A DNA stretch of 64,000 bases from Filosporella fistucella (Eukaryota > Ascomycota > Leotiomycetes > Helotiales), in contig JAQJZZ010000019.1 of the NCBI GenBank assembly GCA_030077755.1, positions 1,190,501 through 1,254,500 on the forward strand. Reading direction: 5' to 3'. The translations under genes and the position numbers were made by a program. The notes below the pieces were generated by a model that saw only the letters and a list, made by a program, of their open reading frames with translations, searched no databases and was not told where the DNA came from. Numbering within the stretch: position 1 is the stretch's first letter; every line of letters starts with the position of its first letter. This document shows positions 34,950 through 49,142 of this stretch, one piece after another.

Positions 34950-36437
34950 TGTTACAACACTTCGGATGGGAACGTTATGCATTGATATCATTCTGTACCT
35001 GGCCCGGGAATCCGACAATTTCTAGCATTTGCAGCATTCATGTTCAGATGTATCGTATCCCATCGCAGCCGCTTTCTCTCTGTTGTACTTTACCACCGGT
35101 ACTATTTGAGAGACGTGAGATCATGCCACAGGTCTGCGAATCCGATACCAATTTGGCGGCAGACAAAGTCTGACTGACTAAAATCTACCCATGACATTTT
35201 CAAGCCCCAACATCAAGGGCCTCGAGTGGGGAATGCGGTTGTTAATATAAGCTTCCTCCCTCCCGAGTCTCAATTACTTTTTTAAAAAATGTGTTCTTCT
35301 GTGCAAGTGCAGCCCCCGCAAACTCAGTTCTTGAAATGAAAAATCCAATGACCTATCAAGTGAATGGAATACTTGAGTTTTGGGAGAAAACCTTCATCCC
35401 TTTGCACATTTGGTACTGGCCAAGATATCTTACAAGAGCCAATCTGTGTTACTGAAAGGACGGCTGGTGGTGATTAGTATCCTACCCAATACGGCATAAT
35501 ACTGAAAAGTAGCTGTCGAGCATTCTGACTCTCTTGCTAAGTCCTAAACAGCGTTTACTTCTGTTTGTGTGACATGCAGAGCAGTGAACGTAACATAATA
35601 TTCGTCTAATTGCTACTACAGTATTAATACTCTTGTTCTAATGCCTTCGCTAAACCATCAATTTGGCAATCGTAGAGATGGCTACCAGTACTATTTCTGA
35701 GCGCTTGCCGTTTTCGGATACGAGAGTATGCAGAATTAGGAGTCGTCCTAGACGTGGTCCGGAAAGTGCATGTTTGAGTGTTTCGGATATTGTTGCGGTC
35801 CACTGTAAAGATTCGCAACATTGTCTCGAACAACGGAACGTTCCTCATATAGTACGTCACCATGAAGCCAAGGGCGGACGGCAGGTATAGTACTGTTTCG
35901 GATAGTGCCTTCATCAAGAATATATGGTTCTGGCGAGACATTCCGTCTATATCAATGCGCACAAGTCATGGATTATTAATATATCATGACTCAGGCTGAT
36001 GCGCTATTTACAATGGATCACCAAGGTTTATACGCCTATCCAGTCTTGCCGGTAGTCATATCACAATTGACAGCCATCCAGTGAGCAAGCGCAGATGTCC
36101 TACTACAACTATATACCTATCGATGATCAATGATTTGTCTCGGGTTCCCTGCATATAGTTGGGCCCCCTTGGTATAGCACAATGTTATACTCTTTATTCA
36201 AGTCAGTCCCTTAATCTCAATGACCCTATACCATCTTTCACCCTTCGCAGCTATTCACCATCTTCACATTAAACATTAACATTTTTCAATGCCATTTCAG
36301 TTGGCATTCCGGGTCCCATGTCACTAGATATATAGCCAAAATCTTCATATGCACCAAATGAAACCTTTAAGTACAGGTGACAAAGTAAACAAGTTGCTTA
36401 TGGGACTATATGCCCCCTGTTGTCACCAGCGAGTAGC
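34950..36437. other. gene-free stretch
   Basis: About 1.5 kb between convergent genes. No frame with domain or splice logic. Composition is somewhat A/T-richer than upstream DNA but not RIP-like. Confidence 0.5.
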
Positions 36438-38576
36438 TCAGCTGTTTCCCCATCCAAATGGATTATTTCCATTCGACATGTATTTGGCCGTCAAAGAGGC
36501 AAATTCTACAGATGGCTCATCCACAAACCTGGTGAACACATCAGCAGCCCAAATGACAGTTATGGTATTGAAAATTGCTGCTATGAACTGCAGTGCATTA
36601 GCGCCATTTCTCTTGGGCGATGTCAACAGGCAAGCAAATTCACAGATGTTTGGAGGGTGGTAATATTCACACAGCGTTAGTAGCTGGTGGGAGGAAAACA
36701 TGAGGAAATATTGCATACAAATGATCGACAGTATCTCTCAAGGTCTGGGTCTGTGACGTAGGCTATCCACTGGAACAAGTTAGCCTCAATTTTAGTAGGG
36801 GGACATCAATATGACAGGTCAGGGGCATTGCGGTGGAAGCGAGAATCAGGGGTTGGGGAAGAACTACTGCTTGGCCTAAAAACTTGGTTCCCAGACAAAA
36901 CAGCACCGGCCCATGCATGAGATATAATCCAAATGATATGCGGCCAAGATATTGCACAAAGCTGTTGGTGAAGAGTGCTTGGAGGCTAAAAGACGAAATA
37001 TGGTTGAAAATGCCCTGAAAAAATGACGAGCGTCCGACCCGGCAATTTCTGGCAACAGGAGGCGAAAGAGATAGAGAAGTGACTAGCAAGACAGAGCCCA
37101 TGCATCGCCATGCCTGTGACTTCTTCTCGAAGGCATTTGCCAGCCTTAGGAAATGATCTGGGGTGATAGAATCCAGGAATGCACCTCCCCAGGGGATATG
37201 AGGATATGACATGAGATACAAGGCGATGAAAAAGAGACCGTATGGTGAAAGTCCTATGAGGATTCTGAGGGCTGGAGTTGCAAATCGCCACATATTGGCT
37301 GGATTTTCCCGCCAAAGCCGAGCTGCTGTCTGCCAGACATCGTTTTCTACCCTTTGCTCCATGGACATCTGGCTCATATGAGGATTATCAGTCGGTAGAG
37401 ACAACCCCCCTTCATCTATCCCAGGTGTATTCCCCTCAGTAGCGTCTGATCGACGAAGGATATCGAATTCGGCGAGAAGAACTCCGCTAACAAAAAGGAA
37501 AAGATCCCATGTGCCTTCGTACCAGAGGTAGCTAACCCAGGCTATCAAGAAAGCTTTCCTCCAAAACCCATTCACCTTTGCTGCTGCTAAAACTGTTGTA
37601 TACACAACAAAGGATCCTCGGATCTCGAAAGGTATCGTCCAAAGGTGCCCATTGTATGGGGGGCTGTATGGCTGTCCCTCAACGGCGATCAAGGGGTACA
37701 TTAGGTTCTGCTGGTGTCCCCACCACTGCAATAAATTAGCTCGCTGGTTTTTGAATAGAACTGCGGGAACGACAAGGAATATCTTGTGCAACGAAAACAT
37801 GAATAGGAGAGGATGAATAGTAGTCGAAGGCTACCTACATCCCAAAACTGTGTAGCAAACGTAGGAAGCTGTGGAGGAATTGTGTTCCAGCCAAGAGGGT
37901 CTCTTGTAAAAAGCCCATTATATGACAATAGCATACATATGAATGTATCAGCCGCGCATGGTAGGTAAATTCGGAGACACCTTCGAAATGTCGAGCTGGA
38001 TAAGGCATCAAAGGCAGCGGATTTTTCTCCCTTGTTAATCTTCCTTAGAGCATTGTATGACAACGCATATCCTGATATGACAAAGAAAGCCGTGACTGCC
38101 GGCGCGCCACTCAAGAACACTCGGATGATAGGCAGCTGGAAGAAATACCTGTCGGTTGGTGTTGCTCCATAGGTGTTTCTGAGTGCCGGGAACCAATTGA
38201 CAATGAAATGGACAAGGTACACGATGAATGCTGCAACACCTCGTAAACCGTCCAGGTATGCTGTTTGGCTGAGTCTCCTGTCCGATATCGTATTTGGTGT
38301 TGAGTATCCCCATCGCGGGACGAAACTTGGAATGAGAGCAGCTAGTATTGAAATAACAAGTAACCATAGTTGACCAAGGATGTATTGCACAGAAGCAAAG
38401 AAGCTCTGTGTTAATGTTATAGGGGTATCTTTCGCTCTGGTCTCGAGGTGTAAAGGAGTCTCATTGTCGTCGCAGGGAGTTGCTACTTCAATATCTTTAT
38501 AAAACTCTGTAAGCAATGCAGTATCATCCTTATCTAGACTTTCAGCCATTGTGGAGGTTGGAGAAGAAGTAGCCAT
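36438..38576 (-). CDS. acyltransferase-3 family membrane protein
   Basis: Multi-pass O-acyltransferase (acyltransferase 3 superfamily); the acceptor is unknown. Proposed exons 38576-37839, 37782-36868, 36784-36719 and 36587-36438 join to 622 residues. Family marks: TAYLDGLRGVAAFIVYLVHF (catalytic-type His), PAVTAFFVISGYALSY, GHLWTIPFEIRGSFVVY, GRISFGLYLMHGPVLF and, in the last exon, IWAADVFTRFVDEPSVEFA. The first intron (56 bp) is secure. The last two (36785-36867, 36588-36718) are inferred from frame and the expected C-terminal motif; if wrong, the gene would end prematurely near 36760. The start could be 38576 or 38549. Its promoter lies within 300 bases of the RIP-mutated block. Confidence 0.78.
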
Positions 38577-39412
38577 ATGAAATAAATAAAAGAATGTCAT
38601 GAGAAGTAAAATCTAGAAAGTACTCGCAAGAGCTCAGCCAGAGATGACAATATTTCAATTTAGTTCAACCCCTAAAAACAGAACACTGAGACTAAGCGTG
38701 TAATGACTCCGATGAGATATGATAGCTTTCCTATAGTAACACGGGGCAACAGAATGCAAGATGTAACTATTTCTCATCTTAGAGCTTTACTAAGATCCAT
38801 ATGAGACTTCCTCAGGGTAAACGTCATGGAGGAATATATGCCGTGTGCTTTGACGCCTTGGCTTGGTAGAAAAAGCAACCCTACAATCTTACTTTAAAGT
38901 TAACTAATAATTGTATGATGTAATAGGGGTCGCTTTGATAAAAAGATAATTAACTCTATTATTATAAAATATATTAAAGGAAAAGGAAAGATAAATATAA
39001 TAATCTAGCAATTAATTTATAATTAATTTAAGATTGGTTTTTAAAGTCCTTATTCTAGCTTTTAAAACCTATATTTAAATAATAATTTAATAAATTTATA
39101 TAATATGCTTTTTTTATTTCTTATAAATTTTTTTATTTCTTTTTAATACTAATATATTTTAAATTTTTCTAATACTTTATATGTAATATCTAAATATTAA
39201 AAAATAAAATAATAATTAAGGTATTAGCTTAAAAGTAATTAATTATTAAAGGAATTTGAATTATTTTAAGATATATTTAAATGGCTTCTTTTTCTTTCAA
39301 TTAAATATAAAAATATTATAATTTACTTTTTTTATTTATTTATATTCTTATATAAAATCTTATTTATTGAATTGATAAATTAATATGTAATAGAAACGTT
39401 TAATGTTAAAAA

Positions 39413-39525
<113 letters not shown>

Positions 39526-39611
39526 TTTTTATTAACTTAATACTAATTTAAAAGTTTAAGTAATTTAATTTTAATAAGACTTATTTTTTTAAAAAATATT
39601 TTATTAAAAGA

Positions 39612-40179
39612 TATAAGATATATATAATATAAAATATAAATAAGGGGTAAACCTTTATTATATATATATATATATCAAAGGAGGGTGGAAGTATCGCTTA
39701 AGCTATAAAGCTTATTAATAAGGAGTAATAATAATAAGTATATTTTTACTTGACTTTTTACTTAATTCTTAAATATAGGAATTAACTCGATTTAAATATT
39801 TAAATAATCAATTCTAGTAGATTCTATTAATTAGATATCCATTATTAATATTAATAATATTATATAGCTTATAATATTATTAATTAATAATCACATATAA
39901 GAACGCGTAATATATTACGTTAATTTAGCTAATTAATTAGAAATCCAAAGTTATTAAAACTTTTCAAAAGTCCAAAAACCTAAAAGTATTTATATAAAGA
40001 CGCTAAGCCAGAATAGGAAGCTATAACTTATAATATAAGTAACAATAATATTAATAAGCTTATATATAATTTTATAATAACCTATTACGGTTAGATTATA
40101 AGAAATCTTTTCTTAAAAAGTTTTCTCCTTTTTTTAAAAAATCTAAAAATTTAAAAATTTAATAATTATAAATCTAATA
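39612..40179 (-). repeat. Copia LTR copy A (solo)
   Basis: 568-bp copy of the Copia LTR found three more times (44497, 47812, 48586). Same orientation as copies B and D: contains GGGGTAAACC, TCAAAGGAGGGTGG near its left end and AATTATAAATCTAATA at its right end (terminal CA decayed to TA). No Copia internal sequence adjoins it, so it looks like a solo LTR. No clear target duplication remains. Confidence 0.8.
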
Positions 40180-43100
40180 AGAATAATAGCTTTAAGCCTT
40201 TTATAAATAATTAGATATAATTATAAATAAATTAAAAGCGAGAAGTAAACCGTTTCTTTTAAAATAAAAAAAAAGGTAATCTTTTTACCTTTTTATAAAA
40301 AGTAAGAGCCTTAAGGAATATTAAGCTTTTTTAAAATACTTTTAAGCTCATCTTTAATAATTTGCATAATTTATATAATTCTTATAAGGAATATATAAAT
40401 ATTATAATTTAAAAGTTTAAAATAAATTATTTACTTATAAGGTATTAATTTATTCTTAATAATAAATATTATAATTATTAAGACCCTTTAATAATTTAAA
40501 ATAACTTAAAATATTAAAGTTTAAATATTATATAAAATAATAAGGAGCATAATATTAAGGCTTATAAAAAATTATAAAGCCTAAAATAAAGGCTTAATAA
40601 AACTATTATATAATTAATTAAAAGGATAAAAGTATTAAAGCAAAACCTCTTTAAAAGTCAAAAGGAATTTAAAAAAATATATTATCCTTAAACTTGCTCT
40701 TATAAATAAATTTTTAAATTTTTAAATTTTAAATATTTTATTAATATAATAAGTAATTTATTAAATTTTACTTAAGACTTTAAAAATAAATATATTAATA
40801 AAATTAATTAATCTATTTAATATTATTAATATTTTAAAAATAAATACTTAAATTATAATAAACCAAGTCTAATTACACTATTTTCACCATTATCATTTTT
40901 ACTATTTATAAATACTTATAAAAATAACCTAAGCCATTAAACCTTCTCCGTTTCCTTTTTTTATTAGGATATCTTCCTTATCGCTATTATCGCTATAAAT
41001 TCCAGAATTCCCGTCCATTAATAATTAATCTTTTCCTTAGGCTTTCTTTAATAGTAGAATCGGTGATATTAATATTATTCTCAAGCGTGTTATTCTTACG
41101 CCAATAGCTACTCGGGGGAGACTTAATATAAAGGATGCAGCTAACACGCAAACGCCTAACCTAAGCTTTAAAGGGGACCCACTTATAAGAAGGCATTAAT
41201 TTTTTATTTAAACGAGTATTCTCATAGCCATCTAATATTAAGCTTAGATTGCTAGCTATAAAAATGACGGGGCTATCTTTTAATCTATAATAAGGTCACC
41301 TTCTAAGCGTTATAGCATTTAATTATAGGACTTTTAATTATTATATTATATAAATACTATTATATTTAAAATAATAAATCCTTATATATTAGACTATTAA
41401 TAAATTATTCTTCTTTATATTCCTATCTCCTAATTAACTTAACTCGACTTGGCTCTAATCCTCGCTTATCCCTATAACTTTCTTAACCCTTTACTTAAAA
41501 ATCCTAATAAATATGGGATACCGATTATAAGGCTAAGCACCTCTCACGTGGGGTTTAGAACTTAACCACGGAGACGAGTCTACTAACTTCTTAATTAGGG
41601 GTTTAAGAAAAGGTAAGCAAATAATAATAATAGAGCTATAAAACTCGGCTACCGCTTAAAGATTTAGTAATCTAAGTTAATAAGATAAGGGAAGATTAAG
41701 AGGATTATAGATAAAAATATAGGAAGGGAAGCATACATATTAGCGTAATATTATAAGATAAATTTAAGTGGATATATCGGGCGAGAGTAATTATAATAAT
41801 AATTACGCCTAGGAGGAAAATCTTATATATCCCATATTTTATACTTTTTAGCAATTAGAGATCGTGAATAAGGAAAAAGGGGAGGATAAAGACTCCAATT
41901 TCATAACTATTAAAGGAATCATAGTTAAGCTAGGAGGAGGGAAGAAATACTTACTCATAATATTATAAGATATATTAAAGGCCTAATGGATCTAGAAAAA
42001 GGTACTTGAGTCGAGAAACCTATAGGTATCGGGACCGAGTAACCTATAAAATTAATATAATTTCCTATAAGTATCTAGGTATAAAAGGAGAAAATGGGAA
42101 ATTTATATTAGGTAAAAGATAAGGGTTTATATAATGCAAATAATAAAATAAAGGTAGCTATAAAATAGATTATGACATATGTAATTATATATTTTAAAGC
42201 TCCCCGTATTTGAGTCAATATTATTAGGACCAATTAAAAATAAAAAGCCAAAATGCATGCTTTTAAAAAGAAAATTCTAAGGTAAAAGAGGATATTTATT
42301 ATAATGCTAAGCTATATCCAATTATTTTAGCCAGAAATATTTAGGGCATTAATATAAAAAGATGGTATAAACCTTTATAAGTGGCACGGTAACTAGAACG
42401 TCTTTAAAGTTTTCCACTAATATTCCACTTAAATAATATATAAGGATATTATAAATAACGCATAATATTTCTATTATTAGGCCTAAAAGAAATATAATTT
42501 CTAAGAGCACTCTTGCTTTACCACGCATTAAGTATGCTTTAATGCGTAGTGATATAAAGATAAAGCTTAATGCTAGGAGAACCCATTCCGTGGCTTATAT
42601 ATAATATGAATTAGCAATCTTTATATAAAGTAATAAGGCAATCACTTATAACTATTACTTTTACGAATAGCGCTATGGTTTATTATAATTAATTAATAAT
42701 ATTATGAGATATAAAATATTCCTATTATATTTATTAAGGCATAAGAAAATAAAAAAATATAAGAAACTCTTAATGCTAAAGTTTAATATTAAGCCTATTA
42801 AGAGGGAATAAGATAGCAAGCGACCCGGAGGTATAATAAAGGTTAATTATAATAAAGCTAGCATAAAGGGGAAACCCGATACCTTTTATTCCATAAGGGT
42901 AACTATTAAGGATTATAATATACTTATAAATTCCGGATAGCTATAGCTTATATTATTTTAATAATACCTAATGGCTCAAATAACCTAATTGAAAAAAGGA
43001 AGGTTTATAAATACTCGTAATTATTATCTCCCCTTCCCTTAGCCGTCTCTTGGCTTTTAGAGCTAGGCATTATAAACGCTTCCTAATTCCAGGGTTCCCT

Positions 43101-44496
43101 ATAAAATAATTTTAAATATATTACACTAATAAAGGAACCGTAATTACTCGGGTTAATAGGTGCTATATTATCTATCCATAAGCAGGTAAAAAACCATAAG
43201 GAGCGAAAAGCACTTTTAGATTAAAATAAAGTAATAATAAATGCACTAGGATATTAAGGTTTAAACCCTAATTTTTCGCTTAACCCAAGTAAGACCCTCA
43301 TAAATTCCTATAGGTTTTAACCCTACTTTCCGTACTTATATAATATATAGCATATAATTAAACGGGAAGTACTAGGATATAGGGTTTTAAAAACGGGAAG
43401 TTTTTATAAGAGGGAATATTAAAAAATTAATTATAATAATTAATAATTAGGTAAGATCTTATAAGATCCTCTATTATTAAGGGTAATATGTTTTATTCTC
43501 TTATATTTATTTAAAATCCTCTCGCTTTTTTAAGAGGAGTCTCATATTATTAATTCACGTTTTTTAACCTTTTGGTTTAAGCATTAAAACGTGTATAATT
43601 AGGTAAGAAGGCCTCCATGTTAATAGCTAGGGAAGGCATTATACACAGCTATGGCCTAAGGCTTAATAAGCTAGCTAATCTACGTAAAAACCTATCGGCT
43701 AGCAAAGTCGAACTTTTACCTTTATATAATGCTAGCTATAAACCTATATTTACCTAAGTATAATATTAAGCCAACGTGAAACAAGCGCATTTAGCTAGAG
43801 CTAGTGAGGTTATTATGTGGTATTAAAGCTCTAGTCTTAGTGTCATAGCATGGCCTTATTTAGAATAGAGGACTATATTTTATTGCTAGCCATTATATAA
43901 GGAACTAGCTACTTATCTTAAATTTAATATATAATATAATCTTATTTAATTTATGTTTTTAATATAATAAAAATTTAAGAATAATAATAATATTATAAAA
44001 TTATTAAGAAAATAATTTAATAATTTAATAATAATAATTTAATACTTTATTAATTTATTAATATAATTTTTATTCTTTAAATATAAGAAGGTTTTAATTA
44101 TTATAATTCTTTATTTTTATTAAAATTAAATTCTTATAATATTTTAATAATATTAATAAATATTATTAATTTTTTAAAATAATATAAATAATAAAGCTAT
44201 TATAAAAATATTTAATTTAATACAATTTTTTTATATATATTCATTTTATATTATTTATATATAAAGTTTATTATTCTTATAATTATAAAATATATTTAAA
44301 AATATAAAATAATACATATTTTTTTATAATAAATAAAATTAATAAATATTATTAAAAATAAACACTTATTTAATATAATTTTAAAATATATATAAGATAA
44401 ACTTATTATATTAAAAGAAATACTTTTTAAGTTTTAAATATTAATTCTTTTAATTTATTTTTAATATTTAAATTTTAAGAAAAGAATCTTTTTATA
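40180..44496. other. degenerate AT-rich DNA, unclassified repeat relics
   Basis: 4.3 kb with no readable gene. The part 40950-43900 is less A/T-rich and probably one or more decayed elements. On the plus strand near 42850-42950 a frame reads DTFYSIRVTIKDYNILINSG, which resembles an aspartic protease active-site region of a retroelement, but stops are frequent. A 9-bp hairpin (ACGCATTAA/TTAATGCGT) lies at 42523-42547. Confidence 0.4.
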
Positions 44497-45057
44497 TATA
44501 AGATATAAAATATATAATATGCATAAGGGGTAAACCTTTATTATATATATATATCAAAGGAGGGTGGAAGTATCGCTTAGGCTATGAGGCTTATTAATAA
44601 GGAGTAATAATAATAAGTATATTTTTACTTGACTTTTTACTTAATTCTTAAATACAGGAATTAACTCGATTTAAATATTCAAATAATCAATTCTAGTAGA
44701 TTCTATTGATTAGAAATCCACTATTAATATTAATAATATTATAAGCTATATGATATTATTAATTAATAATCACATATAAGAACGCGTAATACATTACGTT
44801 AATTTAGCTAATTAATTAGAAATCCAAAGTTATTAAAACTTTTCAAAAGTCCAAAAACCTAAAAGTATTTATATAAAGACGCTAAGCTATAATAGGAACT
44901 TATAACTTATAATATAAGTAACAATAATATTAATAAGCTTATATATAATTTTGTAATAACTTATTACGGTTAGATTATAAGAAATCTTTTCTTAAAAAAA
45001 AGTTTTCTCCCTTTTTTAAAATTTTATTAAAAAAATTTAATAATTATAAATCTAACA
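44497..45057 (-). repeat. Copia LTR copy B
   Basis: 561-bp LTR copy, same orientation as A and D, opposite to C. Its right end (...AATCTAACA) directly abuts the truncated protease/pre-integrase end of the Copia pol at 45058, so it is not a normal 5' LTR of that element. No matching target duplication is seen on its two sides, consistent with rearrangement. Confidence 0.85.
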
Positions 45058-47811
45058 AAATATTAATTAAAGGGATTAATTATATCCCCGATTTAAAGGC
45101 TACTTTATTATCTACTAAAACCCTAATCAATAAAGGGTGGGATATTACTTTTAATAATAATATAGCTAAAATAGTAAATAATAGGAGTAATATTACTATT
45201 ATAATAAATTGGATTAATAACGCGTATTATTTAAATTAAAAATAAATAATAAATATTTAGAGGGCATTATTTATCGAGTAAATAAAAATATTAATATAAG
45301 TAAGCCTAATATAGATTTAATTCATAAAAGGCTAAACCACTTAAATAAGGACTATTTAATAAAAATAATAAATAATATTAAAGGATATAAATTATCCGAA
45401 AATAGTAAAATTGATTTAAATAGTTGTAAATCTTGTATTATAGGCAAAATAACTAAAAATATTAGTTATAAGCCTTTAAATACAAATAAAGAGATTCTTA
45501 CGTATTTTGATTTAGATATAGCCGGACCTTTTAGAATACTAGGCCTAAAAGGCGAGCGTTATTTTATTACTTTTACTTATAGAAGTAATAAAGCCGTTTA
45601 TATTTACGCTATTAAGTATAAATCCGAAGCTATAGATAAATTAATAAAATTATATAATTTATTAAAAAATCGATTTAATATTATTATTAAAGGATTACAT
45701 TCCGATAATGCAAAAGAATTTACTAGTAATAAGTAGGATAATTTTATTAAAAATAAGGGAATAAATATATATCGATTTAATTAGCCCTTATAGCCAAGAA
45801 TAAAATGGTATAAGTGAGCGATTAAATCGATATATATTAGAAAGGCTAATAACTATATGCCATAATAAAAATATTCCCTTATATCTCTGGCCTTATTTAA
45901 TTAAATCTATTATAAATATTAAAAATAGGACATATAATAGTTCTATTAATAATATTCATTATATATCGATTTTTAAAGATAAACCCGATATATCATATAT
46001 TAAAGTATTAGGCTCTTTATGCTATACTTTAATTCCTAAGGAAATAAGAGCTAATAAAGCTAACTTAGGAAAGCTAAATAATAAAGCTAATAGCGGTATA
46101 TTAATAGGGTGGGAGTCTTCTAATAATTATTTAGTCTATATCCCTACTTTAAATAAAGTAATAAGTAGTCGAGATATAATTATTAAAGAATATTTAATTT
46201 ATAAAGATAAACATGAATTAAATTTGGACTTTAATAAATTATTAAAAGAAGATTCAAAGGATTATAATTTTATTAATAATTTATTAAATAATCCTACTTT
46301 TAATAATAATAATAATCAAGATATTATTATTAAAGAAACTCCCTTAAATATTGATAATAAAGAAAATAATAATTTAGATATATTAGAAGTAAATAAATCT
46401 AATATTGATAATAATAATAAAAATAATAATAATATCAATATTAGCGATAATAGCGAAAATAGCGAGGATGATGATTTAGATGAATTAAATAAAGAGTTTT
46501 ATAAAGGACCTAAAACTTGATCTAAATTAAAGGAAGCTAATTTTACTATTAATAGACGCTAAAATAAGCTTATATTTACCTAAAGGCGTAAAAGATAATT
46601 TATTAATATTAAGTAATAAAATAAATAATAAAGAAGCTTTATATTTATAATTAAATAAGGCGTTATATGGATTAAAGCAATCTGCCTGTATTTGATATTT
46701 TATACTTATTAATAAATTAAAAGAATTAAATTATAAGCCCTTAAGTGCCGAAAGTTATATTTTTATAAATAAGTCTACAAATATAATTATTTATATTTAT
46801 GTAAACGATTTAGCTATTATAGGCCCTAATAAGGATAATATTAGCATCCTTATTAAAACTTTTAAAAATTATTTTTAAATTAAAGAATTAGGGATTATTA
46901 AAGATTATTTGGGAATAGATATTATTATAAATAATAGTAATAATACTAATAAATCTTTAATATTAAGCCAAGCTAAATATATAACTAAAATACTAAAAAA
47001 ATATAATATAGCTAATTATAATCCTATTAATACTCCTCTTAATATTAATTTAAAATCAATCCCTAATAAGGGACAAGCAAATAAAGAAGACATTAAATAA
47101 TATCAAGGGATAATAGAGAGCTTATTATATCTAATATTAGGCACTAGACCCGATATAGCTTATTTAATTATTAAATTAGCTAGATATGCTAATAACCCTA
47201 ATAAAGAATACTTTATAGCTATTAAAAGAATATTAAGATATTTAAAAGGAACTATTAATTATTCTATTAAATATAAGAATAATAATATTAATAGCCATTA
47301 CATAAGCGGCTATTATAACGCAGATTACGCTGGAGATATTAATACGGCTAAATCTATTACGGGTTATATATTTTATTTAGCTAATAGACCTATATCATGG
47401 CGTTCTAAATTACAATCTATAGTAATACAAAGCACTATGGAAGCTAAATATATAGCTATAAACGCTGCTGCTAAAGAAGCTATTTATATAATAAGCCTAT
47501 TAAAAGAATTAGGCTTTTATACACAAAAGAAGTTCCCTTTATATATGGATAATAACGGAGCTTTATTATTAAGATATAATCCTATATATTATAAGAGAAT
47601 AAAGCATATAGCCGTTAAATATTACTATATAAGGAATCTTATATTAGAAGGAATAATAGATTTAATATATATTCATATTAATAAACAAAAAGCCGACGGA
47701 TTAACTAAGGCTTTAGAAAAGATTAAATATAAAAACTTCTTAAAAGAGCTTAATTTTATAAGCTAAAAATAACAAGCTTAAATAATTTCTTAAGTACTTA
47801 TTAAGAGGGCG
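45058..47811 (+). mobile_element. Ty1/Copia retrotransposon pol, 5'-truncated and RIP-inactivated
   Basis: Reads from the end of the protease/pre-integrase region (YIPDLKATLLSTKTL) through the integrase zinc-binding part (HKRLNHLNKDYL ... CKSCIIGK), integrase core (YFDLDIAGPF, GLHSDNAKEF), reverse transcriptase (LNKALYGLKQS, IYVNDLAIIG, IKDYLGIDI) and RNase H (TGYIFYLANRPISWRSK, STMEAKYIA, KQKADGLTKAL). Many stops interrupt it. Longest open pieces are 46224-46520, 46909-47100 and 47437-47766. A purine-rich tract AAGAGGGCG precedes the 3' LTR (copy C). Gag and the 5' LTR in the expected orientation are missing. Confidence 0.92.
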
Positions 47812-48356
47812 TGTTAAATTTATAATTATTAAATTTTTTTTTAAAAAAAGGAGAAAACTTTTTTAAGAAAAGATTTCTCATAATCTAACCGTAATAAGTT
47901 ACTATAAGATTATATATAAGCTTATTAACATTATTATTACTTATACTATAAGTTATAAGTTCCTATTATAGCTTAGCGTCTTTATATAAATACTTTTAGG
48001 TTTTTGGACTTTTGAAAAGTTTTAATAACTTTGGATTTCTAATTAATTAGCTAAATTAACGTAATATATTACGCGTTCTTATATGTGATTATTAATTAAT
48101 AATATCATATAGCTTATAATATTATTAATATTAATAGTGGATTTCTAATCAATAGAATCTACTAGAATTGATTATTTAAATATTTAAATCGAGTTAATTC
48201 CTGTATTTAAGAATTAAGTAAAAAGTCAAGTAAAAATATACTTATTATTATTACTCCTTATTAATAAGCTTTATAGCTTAAGCGATACTTCCACCCTCCT
48301 TTGATATATATATATAATAAAGATTACCCTATATTATTATATTTTTATATCTTATA
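47812..48356 (+). repeat. Copia LTR copy C (3' LTR of the pol fragment), followed by TSD TAATC
   Basis: 545 bp beginning TGTTAAATTT and ending ATATCTTATA, in the correct orientation for a 3' LTR of the plus-strand pol. The next five bases (48357-48361, TAATC) are the complement of GATTA found after copy D (49143-49147), and both lie at the same point of the Gypsy sequence. C and D are therefore the two LTRs of one insertion whose left half has been flipped. Confidence 0.85.
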
Positions 48357-48361
48357 TAATC

Positions 48362-48585
48362 TTATACCTTTTAAGCAAAATTAATTATATTTTAGGATTA
48401 GCTTATATCTACTTTTTTTTAAATTTATAAAACCTTATTTTAAATTCCTTAATAATTCCTTAAGAGTTCCTTGCCTTAATAATTATATTATAAGCTTTAA
48501 TTACCTAAAAATTACCTTTATTCACTATGCTAAATTAGATATTATAATAGGCTAAAGGCATTACTCTTAACCTTTAAGCTTATTA
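48362..48585 (-). mobile_element. inverted protease fragment of the old Gypsy relic
   Basis: RIP-mutated copy of the Gypsy segment 57040-57255 in the same orientation as the young element, that is opposite to the rest of the old relic that resumes at 49143. One end meets Copia LTR C with the target duplication, the other meets LTR D at a short shared GATAT. This placement is explained by an inversion after Copia insertion. Confidence 0.8.
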
Positions 48586-49142
48586 GATATAAAATATATA
48601 AATAAGGGGTAAACCTTTATTATATATATATATATCAAAGGAGGGTGGAAGTATCGCTTAAGCTATAAAGCTTATTAATAAGGAGTAATAATAATAAGTA
48701 TATTTTTACTTGACTTTTTACTTAATTCTTAAATATAGGAATTAACTCGATTTAAATATTCAAATAATCAATTCTAGTAGATTCTATTGATTAGAAATCC
48801 ACTATTAATATTAATAATATTATAAGCTATATAATATTATTAATTAATAATCACATATAAGAACGCGTAATATATTACGTTAATTTAGCTAATTAATTAG
48901 AAATCCAAAGTTATTAAAACTTTTCAAAAGTCCAAAAACCTAAAAGTATTTATATAAAGACGCTAAGCTATAATAGGAACTTATAACTTATAGTATAAGT
49001 AATAATAATGTTAATAAGCTTATATATAATCTTATAGTAACTTATTACGGTTAGATTATGAGAAATCTTTTCTTAAAAAAGTTTTCTCCTTTTTTTTTTA
49101 AAAAAAAAAATTTTAAAAAATTTAATAATTATAAATCTAACA
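48586..49142 (-). repeat. Copia LTR copy D, followed by TSD GATTA
   Basis: 557 bp in the orientation of A and B, ending AATCTAACA. The right flank 49143-49147 is GATTA and continues into plus-strand Gypsy sequence matching the complement of 57048-56930. The left end lacks about five terminal bases and meets the Gypsy fragment at a shared GATAT. Confidence 0.85.

Noticed and set aside
39612..45057. LTR copies A and B as the two ends of one minus-strand Copia element
   Set aside because: Sequence beside A lacks the polypurine tract and RNase H end expected there, and no Copia domain is readable between them.
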